A stretch of 8,547 nt of DNA from Desulfobulbaceae bacterium (GTDB lineage Bacteria; Desulfobacterota; Desulfobulbia; Desulfobulbales; Desulfobulbaceae), in contig DAOVTM010000164.1 in assembly GCA_030633145.1 (NCBI GenBank), positions 1-8,547 on the forward strand. The letters are read 5' to 3'. The position numbers were made by a program, and so were the translations under genes. Position 1 is the first letter of the stretch. Each line of letters begins with the position of its first letter. The notes under the pieces are model-generated. The model did not search any database. It was not told where the DNA came from and saw nothing but the letters and a program-made list of their open reading frames with translations. Below are positions 1-5,980 of this stretch, in pieces.

Positions 1-38
1 TACGACCTACGATAACCCTATTTTTACATACAAAAAAT

Positions 39-51
39 GGCATCCTTCATA
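39..51 (+). repeat. Left terminal inverted repeat (13 bp)
   Basis: GGCATCCTTCATA is the exact reverse complement of bases 240-252. Beyond the 13 bp the two arms diverge at once on the inside. The match starts directly next to the 8-bp flanking repeat. Confidence 0.6.
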
Positions 52-106
52 TACCGGTCGGAGTCTGCGCTTACCTGACATTTTTTTGTTAAGCCAAATC
101 CTTGCT

Positions 107-123
107 GGTGCATAAAATGCACC
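107..123. repeat. Perfect 7-bp hairpin with a 3-base loop
   Basis: GGTGCAT (107-113) and ATGCACC (117-123) pair perfectly around the loop AAA. The right arm overlaps the left arm of the larger hairpin at 119-159, so the two structures exclude each other. Confidence 0.6.
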
Positions 124-159
124 CTACCTCGTTGAATGCACGGCATTCGGGTAGGGTGC
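119..159. repeat. REP-like long hairpin, 10 + 6 bp
   Basis: GCACCCTACC (119-128) pairs perfectly with GGTAGGGTGC (150-159). Inside it, GAATGC (134-139) pairs with GCATTC (143-148) around the loop ACG, leaving a five-base bulge on the left and one base on the right. The GGGTGCG/CGCACCC core resembles palindromes I recall as dispersed intergenic repeats in several bacterial genomes. Read on the minus strand the hairpin is followed by ATTTTA. It could thus act as a weak terminator about 140 bases past the last glycan gene, but the U-run is short and this role is uncertain. Confidence 0.65.
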
Positions 160-194
160 GTTTCGGAGTCTCGTGCCTCGCTTACCTACGCACC
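155..194. repeat. Third hairpin arm pair, 7 bp
   Basis: GGTGCGT (155-161) is the reverse complement of ACGCACC (188-194), with a 26-base loop. The left arm overlaps the right arm of the 119-159 hairpin. The stretch 107-194 thus holds a ladder of alternating, competing pairings. Confidence 0.45.
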
Positions 195-239
195 AGAAAG
201 TGGCAGCAACCTCGAAAGTGTCAACTATTTTTACAAATG

Positions 240-252
240 TATGAAGGATGCC
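240..252 (-). repeat. Right terminal inverted repeat (13 bp)
   Basis: TATGAAGGATGCC is the exact reverse complement of bases 39-51. It is followed directly by CAAAAGAT, the imperfect copy of the 8-bp repeat at 31-38. Confidence 0.6.
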
Positions 253-298
253 CAAAAGATAACCGAATATTTACATTATTCAGTTTGAATTGGAACGA

Positions 299-1039
299 TT
301 ATTTTTTATGGATCTTCCATAGCGAGTATTTTATTATACAACGTAAGGCACTCAAGCCATCTCTCCATCCTATTTTTTTTCCTTCATCATAAGTACGCCC
401 ATTGTAAGAGATACCTACCTCATATATTCTACACCCAAGCCTGGAAATTTTTGTTGTAACCTCCGGTTCAAAACCAAACCTATCTTCTCGTAAATCCAGT
501 TGAGTAATAATCTCTCTACGAAACACTTTATAGCATGTTTCCATATCAGTTAGATTCAGGTTTGTAACCATATTCGACAACAATGTTAGAGTTCTATTGC
601 CAATCATATGCCAGAAATAGAGTACTCGATGCGCCTCGGAACCTACAAACCGTGAACCATAGACGACATCTGCTTTTCCCTCAAGAATGGGTTGGAGCAA
701 TCGAGGATAATCTTTAGGATCATATTCCAAATCAGCGTCTTGTATCAGGATTATATCACCTGAAGCAGCGTCAATGCCGGCACGAAGTGCTGCCCCTTTA
801 CCCTTGTTTTCAGAATGATAAATTTTTACTAAATTTTCATCACACTTTTCATCACACAATACGCTTTCAATTACCTCTTTGGTGCCATCTGTTGAGCAAT
901 CATCTACAAGAATTATTTCTTTGCCAAGAGGAATCTGGACAGCCTGAACCTGCTCTACTACTTCTCGTAACGTCTCCCGCTCGTTGTACACAGGTATAAC
1001 AATTGAAAGTTTTTTAAAATCGGTTCTTAAAGGAGTCAT
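299..1039 (-). CDS. DPM1-like GT2 glycosyltransferase (polyprenyl-phosphate sugar synthase type)
   Basis: This is a soluble 246-residue GT-A fold enzyme that probably transfers a hexose from a nucleotide sugar to undecaprenyl phosphate on the cytoplasmic face of the inner membrane. The N-terminus has the GT2 signature SIVIPVYNE (12-20), a nucleotide-binding VDD (45-47), NKGKGAALRAG (78-88) and the metal-binding DAD (101-103). The C-terminal half has features of the dolichol-phosphate-mannose synthase branch: NLTDMETCYKVFRR (162-175), FGFEPE (188-193), and SYNGRTYDEGKKIGW followed by RDG (211-228). There is no membrane segment, as in the short DPM1 class. An in-frame TAA four bases before the ATG rules out a longer frame; no clear Shine-Dalgarno is visible. 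It is the last gene of the cluster, 74 bases after a GT-C-like membrane protein that could use its product. The sugar is unknown. Two sampled 60-base lines (541 and 841) are 35% and 40% G+C, lower than upstream genes. Confidence 0.9.
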   Translation of the reverse strand: MTPLRTDFKKLSIVIPVYNERETLREVVEQVQAVQIPLGKEIILVDDCSTDGTKEVIESVLCDEKCDENLVKIYHSENKGKGAALRAGIDAASGDIILIQDADLEYDPKDYPRLLQPILEGKADVVYGSRFVGSEAHRVLYFWHMIGNRTLTLLSNMVTNLNLTDMETCYKVFRREIITQLDLREDRFGFEPEVTTKISRLGCRIYEVGISYNGRTYDEGKKIGWRDGLSALRCIIKYSLWKIHKK

Positions 1040-1113
1040 CTGTTATTGTAGATATAAATAAAATTTCCTGTTAATTAAGCATGTTGCTAAATTTCCACCA
1101 CTGTTTAGAGTGT

Positions 1114-2682
1114 TCAAGATGTCCTATCTATCTTAAATCCAAAACAATGCACCACCCCGTAAAGACCAAAACACCCCAGCAGAATATAAATAGAATCAAA
1201 TGGAAATCTGAATGGAATTTGCACCGAACCCATTAGAGTTGCGGCCAGGGTCACAAAGGAAACTGCGGCAATGCACAGCATCTCAACATTGACGAAATAA
1301 ACCTTTCTCATCAGAGACAGCGTAATGCCGAAGAGTCCCAAACAGATAAAAACAAATGTAAAGGGAAATCCGATCCCGTAAATATCGAAAACATCTCCCC
1401 AGCGATAACTGCAATGACGATCCGGGAACGTCCAGTCAACAGGAGGGTTCTTAGCGTGAAATAACGTCTGGCTGCGGTAATCCTCCTGACCGTTGCCAAC
1501 GGACACTATCGTTGATCTGGGGATAAGGTCATCTTCGGATGGAATCGGTAGCCCGGACTTTTCATACAAACGATACCTTTCCTGGCGAAACGTATTATAG
1601 TCCGGCTTTGTCCTGTTGTACAAACTAAAATCATACCTGCCGTCACCTCTCACATAAAAAACATCTCGTACATGATCGAGATAGGTCAGCATAAATTCAA
1701 GGGGATTCGCATAGGCCGCCTCCATGGCGGCCTGACGCAGGATAAGCCATTGATGATCCCAGCCATAGGTCTTATCCACCGCTCCTATCAGGGTATTATA
1801 CATCCTCTGAGAGGGCATCCTGAAAAAAATATCCTTGTCAATTTGATACTTCCTGAACAAATCCGTAGGCAGAATTTCTCTCTCCACTAACTGGGCGAGC
1901 TCCTCACTCTTTGGTCCATTTTCCGGACGGATCATGCCGTCCTGGAGATAAACCCGGTAAAACGGCAGATGGGCGTTTCCAAGTGTTGAAATCTGAAATA
2001 CACCAAGTCTTGCATAGTTAAACGAAGCATACGAGAGATGGCAGACTCCGTAAGAGAGCAAAAATACCAGGAAGAGAACCACACGTCGTTTCCAGGCAAT
2101 CCCGAAATTCAACAGAGGAAAAAAAGCGCAAAGTACCATCACCTGATTCCCCGGTCTGTTCAAGATCAACAACCAGACAACCAGAGCGTGCAGAACCCAA
2201 TATCGTGCTTTTGCTTTGCGGAAGGTAAAAAATGCATAGGCCAGCCAGAACACAAGAAGAAAGCTCTGTGGACTTTCAGAGCCCACACTGAAAAACCAGT
2301 AATAATACTGGATATCCAACCCCAATAATAGCAACGCCAGAAAACCGACCCAGAGAGACAGACGGGAACCGATTGCCCATACCGTTACAAGACAGGCCAC
2401 ATAAAGTACCGATAATACGGTTTGCACGCCAACCGATCCAAACAGGTCAAAAAGAAAGCCGAAAAAAAGCGGGGTCATAGGTGTACGAAATAGCATGAGG
2501 GGCCTGGAACCGGGTTCGATCAAGAAAAAATTCCAGTAATAGAACCAATAGGTTGTCATATGCCGACCGGGATGAAGAGAACAGCAGCGTCTCTGGAGCC
2601 AGAGTAAAACACAGGCTGACACCACAGCAGCCATCAACCACCCAAAGTTGATCTTTATTTTTTCGTTTACCCGCATGTTCAT
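1114..2682 (-). CDS. Polytopic membrane protein, probable GT-C-type glycosyltransferase
   Basis: This 522-residue inner-membrane protein has about eight hydrophobic segments in its first half (roughly 14-29, 64-81, 85-104, 108-123, 139-153, 161-175, 180-196 and 199-216). A polar loop of about 215 residues (217-435) follows, then about three more segments (436-457, 467-487, 495-514). Two features recall the ArnT/PMT superfamily, which uses polyprenyl-phosphate sugars in the periplasm: FRTPMTPLFFGFLFDLFG (65-82), like the 'RxPxYPLF' stretch after the first loop, and FRFPFDSIYILLG (491-503), like the 'RYRLPldP' stretch near the C-terminus. E56 in the first loop could be the catalytic acid, but this is a guess. 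The large central loop is hydrophilic and I recognise no domain in it. The ATG at 2680-2682 has no obvious Shine-Dalgarno; a second ATG lies two codons on (2674-2676). A role in polymerisation or acyl/sugar transfer remains possible. Confidence 0.75.
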   Translation of the reverse strand: MNMRVNEKIKINFGWLMAAVVSACVLLWLQRRCCSLHPGRHMTTYWFYYWNFFLIEPGSRPLMLFRTPMTPLFFGFLFDLFGSVGVQTVLSVLYVACLVTVWAIGSRLSLWVGFLALLLLGLDIQYYYWFFSVGSESPQSFLLVFWLAYAFFTFRKAKARYWVLHALVVWLLILNRPGNQVMVLCAFFPLLNFGIAWKRRVVLFLVFLLSYGVCHLSYASFNYARLGVFQISTLGNAHLPFYRVYLQDGMIRPENGPKSEELAQLVEREILPTDLFRKYQIDKDIFFRMPSQRMYNTLIGAVDKTYGWDHQWLILRQAAMEAAYANPLEFMLTYLDHVRDVFYVRGDGRYDFSLYNRTKPDYNTFRQERYRLYEKSGLPIPSEDDLIPRSTIVSVGNGQEDYRSQTLFHAKNPPVDWTFPDRHCSYRWGDVFDIYGIGFPFTFVFICLGLFGITLSLMRKVYFVNVEMLCIAAVSFVTLAATLMGSVQIPFRFPFDSIYILLGCFGLYGVVHCFGFKIDRTS

Positions 2683-2757
2683 GGCGCAAAAAATTTCATC
2701 TCCGCCGGAGCGCAGGGTTGCTGCAGAACCAGGGAGGGCTTTGTGAACAGATCAATT

Positions 2758-3750
2758 TCAAACATGATATCCCAGTGTTGACAGTGTAGAAAGCATCGTT
2801 TGCACCCGCACGTCCCAAGAGCCAACTTCAATCATTCGCCTGCGATTCTTTTCCACCAGCGACTGATACGAATCAATATTGTCCAGGACAGAGAGAAGCT
2901 GCCCTGCCGGATTGTCCATATCAACCTCAACCACTGGATTATAGCCGAAAAGACCCTCTAATTCAGCAGGACAATGGCCAACGATAAGGCAGCATGAGGC
3001 CATGGATTCAAAATAGCGGAAGGTAACCGTTTCTACGCCGCCGGATCGCACCGGATCAGTCATTGTTTTTGGAAAACAGATGGATATCTTCGTATCCGCC
3101 CATGCCTCCATCAAGTCGGAGCGGGTCGGAAAGATACGCCGCTCCCCGTCAGCACGAAAGCTGTGTACATACCCTGCCTGAGATAGCTGCTCCCGAATCG
3201 CATCATGAAATTGTTCTGATCGCCTGCCCAGTTCCAGGACATCAATGGTGCGCTCACGCAGGGGGCGATGGTAGCGGTATTCTGCGGGATCACCGGCCTC
3301 CGGGAGCCAAAAACATACCATGTCCGGCAGCTGCTGCTGAAAATACTCACAGGACTGCCTGGCAGTGAAAAATGCAATCCGGATTCGATGTCTGCGAAAC
3401 AGTGCTAGCAGCAGTTTATAATCCTTTGGCCAGCAGTCAAAACACAAGGGGACGACCTCCCCAAAAAAACAAATCGGGAAAAGCCGCTCCTCATAATGCC
3501 ATTCAAGGGCTATGATAAAGGCGTGTCCAGGAATCTGAAAAAAATTGCGCAACAGATCCCTATGATCCAGGTACATACCAACCGTAGTTATCCGAGAGGA
3601 AGGTTGATGGTGAATCCCACGAATACCAGCCTCTTCCAGACTGCGGTTAAAGGCGTGTTTAGTCTGTGATCCGGGACGATCCGTATATATTTCCCTCAAA
3701 AACCATAGTTTCTTATTGGCCGGATTCCCGCTTAAGGCACCAGTGTTCAT
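2758..3750 (-). CDS. GT-B glycosyltransferase, GT1_2/CgeB-like
   Basis: This is a predicted cytoplasmic glycosyltransferase of 330 residues. The C-terminal half carries the Glyco_trans_1_2-type donor-site block: GVETVTFRYFESMASCCLIVG (238-258), then PAELEGLFGYNPVVEVD (261-277) and a C-terminal helix with SWDVRV (311-316). WLPEAGDPAEY (148-158) looks like the inter-domain linker of this family. The N-terminal domain is divergent and the sugar cannot be read from it. The frame is open back to a TTG at 3757-3759, but the ATG at 3748-3750 forms an ATGA overlap with the stop of the methyltransferase gene. I chose that start because it gives standard translational coupling. Two lines sampled in the gene (3121 and 3241) are 62% and 63% G+C, far above the methyltransferase just upstream. 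This suggests the two genes have different histories although they are now coupled. Confidence 0.82.
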   Translation of the reverse strand: MNTGALSGNPANKKLWFLREIYTDRPGSQTKHAFNRSLEEAGIRGIHHQPSSRITTVGMYLDHRDLLRNFFQIPGHAFIIALEWHYEERLFPICFFGEVVPLCFDCWPKDYKLLLALFRRHRIRIAFFTARQSCEYFQQQLPDMVCFWLPEAGDPAEYRYHRPLRERTIDVLELGRRSEQFHDAIREQLSQAGYVHSFRADGERRIFPTRSDLMEAWADTKISICFPKTMTDPVRSGGVETVTFRYFESMASCCLIVGHCPAELEGLFGYNPVVEVDMDNPAGQLLSVLDNIDSYQSLVEKNRRRMIEVGSWDVRVQTMLSTLSTLGYHV

Positions 3751-4628
3751 ACAAGGCAATGAAACACTGCGCCTCTCTGCGGTTCATCCAGGCGACCATC
3801 AACCAGTTCATAATCACCCTTGATTTCCACACTTCTAAAACCGGATGCCAGCAGCATCTCACGAAATGCTGACGGGTGAATCTCAAAAAACGTACCCCCT
3901 GCCTGATTGCCGATGTACTGCAAAACCAGATCATGCTCGTTTTCTGAAAAATAATCATACACGCCTATCGTTTTCAGAAAGATGCGACCAATTTTCTGCC
4001 TGACTTTTGCGCAAAGCCCCTGAGATATCGGCAGTGAACCATTCAGAGTGATGATGCACTTCTCGGAGGTAACCGCACGCAGTTGTTCCATTCCCAGTAA
4101 GGGGTGCTTCAAGTGACCAAATAAGCCTCCGCAAAATACGAAATCAAAAGTGCTGCCCATTTCCGCAAGTTCATATATTGAATTTTGCTGAAAGGTTACA
4201 ATGGAATCGAGATAGTCGGCCAGCACAATGAGCTTATTTGATCCGTTTAACCCAAGCGCAGAAAAAATGTCATGGAATTTCTCATACTCTTCTTTTTCAC
4301 GGGAATATTTTTTTACATATTTACCCATCTTGGCCGGTGACACGTCTGTGGGTACGGAACCGTCATACACGTTTGTGTCAACGGCAAGGACACTGTCAGC
4401 ATTTCTTTTGGCAAACTCAAAGGCGTAAAATCCGTCACTGGTACCAACATCAAGGACAGATTTCCCGGCTAAAGAGTCTTCAAAACCATGCAAATCAACA
4501 ATTGGCCGAACGTCATAAACACCCTTTGTGGCTCTGCCGTTTCCCAAGTCGATGGTGTGGAACCAGTATGCCTGGTCAAAAAACTCAGAAAGCCGCTCAT
4601 CACTAATTTTTTCTTTTAAAATAGACAT
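3747..4628 (-). CDS. Class I SAM-dependent methyltransferase, CmoB-like (DUF1698 type)
   Basis: This 293-residue protein has a Rossmann-type SAM-binding domain: motif I VLDVGTSDGFYAF (58-70), the acidic end of strand 2 at LAVD (81-84), and a motif IV/post region FDFVFCGGLFGHLKHPLLG (161-179). The preceding YWFHTIDLGNGRATKG (21-36) is typical of the CmoB/DUF1698 family, known from carboxymethylation of tRNA wobble uridine. Many relatives of that family sit in glycan clusters. Lying between glycosyltransferases, it more likely methylates a sugar or acts as a chain-capping enzyme; this is inferred from context. A long polar insert (about 86-150) separates motifs II and IV. The ATG at 4626-4628 is the only reasonable start; the Shine-Dalgarno is weak. 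Its TGA overlaps the next gene's ATG. Lines sampled inside range from 27% (4261) to 43% (3781) G+C. Confidence 0.85.
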   Translation of the reverse strand: MSILKEKISDERLSEFFDQAYWFHTIDLGNGRATKGVYDVRPIVDLHGFEDSLAGKSVLDVGTSDGFYAFEFAKRNADSVLAVDTNVYDGSVPTDVSPAKMGKYVKKYSREKEEYEKFHDIFSALGLNGSNKLIVLADYLDSIVTFQQNSIYELAEMGSTFDFVFCGGLFGHLKHPLLGMEQLRAVTSEKCIITLNGSLPISQGLCAKVRQKIGRIFLKTIGVYDYFSENEHDLVLQYIGNQAGGTFFEIHPSAFREMLLASGFRSVEIKGDYELVDGRLDEPQRGAVFHCLV

Positions 4629-4684
4629 ATTATACTGATATTCTCATATTAATAAACTGTGATTTTTCAGACACTGTAAGGATT

Positions 4685-4720
4685 TGGCATTAAAAATCTG
4701 GCATTAAACATTTGGCTAAA
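4685..4720. repeat. 14-bp tandem repeat between two glycan genes
   Basis: TGGCATTAAA occurs at 4685-4694 and 4699-4708, and a degenerate copy TGGCTAAA occurs at 4713-4720. All three begin exactly 14 bases apart. The array lies in the 107-base gap between the stop of the GT4 gene and the start of the methyltransferase gene, about 57 to 92 bases upstream of the latter. Such iterated sites can bind a regulator, but 14 bp is not an integral number of helical turns. A simple slippage repeat is an equal alternative. Confidence 0.5.
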
Positions 4721-4735
4721 CCATGCTCCCCACAG

Positions 4736-5980
4736 TTACATAGAACCAAGTAACTCCTTATACACTGCAGTCGTTGCCTCACACGTTTTCCGCCAGCTAA
4801 ACCGTTGACAATTGCGATACCCTTTTTCGATCATAGCCTCCCTTACCAGACCTTTCTCCTGCACTACTTGATCCAGCAGGGCTATCAGCTCATCCTCACA
4901 TCGCGGATCAAAATAAACTGCAGCATCCCCGCCAACCTCGGGCAATGAACCGGCATTACTCGCCAGCACAGGGCAACCCAGGGTCATAGCTTCAAGGACA
5001 GGCATTCCAAATCCTTCAAAAAACGATGGAAAAACCAGATATTCCGCTCCTTTAATGAGCGCATGGAGTCGGGTTTCAGATACAAATCCTAAAATCTGGA
5101 CAATGTTCTGCGCATTATTATCAGCACTTATCCTGTTTAAATGCTGGATATCCTTCTTGCTGACACCGCCAGTCAATAACAGTTGCAATCCACCCTTTTC
5201 ACACGCCTGGTGCAGTTTCCCCAGAGCAGAGATTAAAAACGCATGGTTTTTATGAAAAAACGGTTTGGCAGGATACAACAGGTATCGTCCAAAAGATGCT
5301 GCCCAGCTCTTGTCACTCTCGGTTGGCTGGTATTGCGGCATAGCATCTGCGGCAAGATGGATGACCTTTATTTTTTCCGCTGCTATCCCCAGCCGATCAA
5401 CCATTGTCTGTTTAGTAAAATGGGAAATCGCTAAAAAACAATCCGCCCGATCCTTGAAATAACTATACAGTAAACGACGTGAATTTAAATTGACCACACG
5501 AAAATTTTCCGGATAAAAACAATCCTGAATATCCAGAAAGGTTACAACCAGCTTGAAACGGGGCGACGGACTTAACGTGCCAATATCTCCTATGATATCA
5601 AAATTCATTAATTCATGGAGAAGAACAGGGGTACCCGCTCTTTGCCAGGGGGATACCGCTGCACGAGCTACTTTGTAATCCGCATTGCTTCCATCCTTCC
5701 CTGCTATTTCATACAGTCTCAGCAACTGGTCATACAGAACCGGTGGCATGGTTCGGTAAATGATATGCTTCAACCTTCCCGTTAATCCATGTATCCATTC
5801 CTCTGGAGAATGACTATCATCATTATTCAGGCTCAATCCTGGATAATAGAGATCATGGCCGACAAGCGACTCCTTTCCCTCGCCCTGCATATATTGTAAT
5901 AATTGCTGTCCATATCGTGCTGCACCACCGCGGCGGGATATATTAGACGGACCATGGATCACAATAGACTTCCTGCTCAA
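4736..5980 (-). CDS. GT4-family glycosyltransferase (GT-B fold)
   Basis: This 414-residue retaining glycosyltransferase transfers a sugar from a nucleotide donor, probably on the cytoplasmic side of the inner membrane during repeat-unit assembly. The N-terminal acceptor domain has the glycine-rich stretch SNISRRGGAARYGQQLL (12-28). The linker region shows ADCFLAISHFTKQTM (179-193) followed by KIKVIHLAAD (203-212). The C-terminal donor domain has YPAKPFFHKNH (236-246), ILGFVSETRLHAL (296-308) and the EX7E motif in FEGFGMPVLE (E322 and E330), then GCPVLASNAGSLPEVGGDAA (335-354). The start is a TTG at 5978-5980, which shares a TTGA overlap with the stop of the dehydratase gene. No ATG occurs before residue 31, which would remove the conserved N-terminal strand. 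A weak GGTG lies about eight bases upstream, so translation probably depends on coupling. Donor and acceptor are not identifiable from sequence alone. Confidence 0.9.
   Translation of the reverse strand: MSRKSIVIHGPSNISRRGGAARYGQQLLQYMQGEGKESLVGHDLYYPGLSLNNDDSHSPEEWIHGLTGRLKHIIYRTMPPVLYDQLLRLYEIAGKDGSNADYKVARAAVSPWQRAGTPVLLHELMNFDIIGDIGTLSPSPRFKLVVTFLDIQDCFYPENFRVVNLNSRRLLYSYFKDRADCFLAISHFTKQTMVDRLGIAAEKIKVIHLAADAMPQYQPTESDKSWAASFGRYLLYPAKPFFHKNHAFLISALGKLHQACEKGGLQLLLTGGVSKKDIQHLNRISADNNAQNIVQILGFVSETRLHALIKGAEYLVFPSFFEGFGMPVLEAMTLGCPVLASNAGSLPEVGGDAAVYFDPRCEDELIALLDQVVQEKGLVREAMIEKGYRNCQRFSWRKTCEATTAVYKELLGSM

Larger units (their letters stand above)
58..187 (+). repeat. Pair of split direct repeats flanking the palindromes
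   Basis: TCGGAGTCT (58-66) followed one base later by CGCTTACCT (68-76) recurs as TCGGAGTCT (163-171) followed seven bases later by CGCTTACCT (179-187). The two copies therefore differ by a 6-base spacer change, and they bracket the hairpins at 107-159. The offset is 105 to 111 bases. This may record a duplication inside the element, or insertion of the palindromic block into an older sequence. Confidence 0.6.
31..260. mobile_element. Candidate MITE-like non-autonomous element with its flanking duplication
   Basis: Bases 39-51 (GGCATCCTTCATA) and 240-252 (TATGAAGGATGCC) form a perfect 13-bp inverted repeat that bounds a 214-bp segment. Immediately outside each arm is an 8-bp direct repeat, CAAAAAAT (31-38) and CAAAAGAT (253-260), which match at 7 of 8 positions. 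This arrangement is what transposition leaves: terminal inverted repeats flanked by a target-site duplication. There is no transposase reading frame inside, so the element would depend on an enzyme supplied in trans. The interior is unusually rich in palindromes. I cannot assign an IS family; several families make 8-bp duplications. The single mismatch could be later drift, or the flanks could match by chance because they are A-rich. Confidence 0.5.

Noticed and set aside
1..260. CRISPR array or tandem repeat array in the repeat-rich left end
   Set aside because: The repeats are palindromic arms and one split pair, with no regular series of equal repeats and spacers.
278..290. Small hairpin ATTCA-GTT-TGAAT just after the GT2 stop, as a terminator
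   Set aside because: The five-pair A+T-rich stem is weak and no T-run follows it on the minus strand.
102..392. 96-codon plus-strand frame
   Set aside because: It runs through the palindromic repeats and into the antisense of the GT2 gene, has no recognisable domain, and looks like a product of the repeat sequence.
3751..3759. Upstream TTG start for the GT1_2-like glycosyltransferase
   Set aside because: It adds only three residues. The ATG at 3748-3750 gives the usual ATGA overlap and is the simpler choice.
4629..4634. Perfect TATAAT on the minus strand next to the methyltransferase start
   Set aside because: It touches the ATG, so transcription would begin inside the coding region, and no later start codon preserves the protein.
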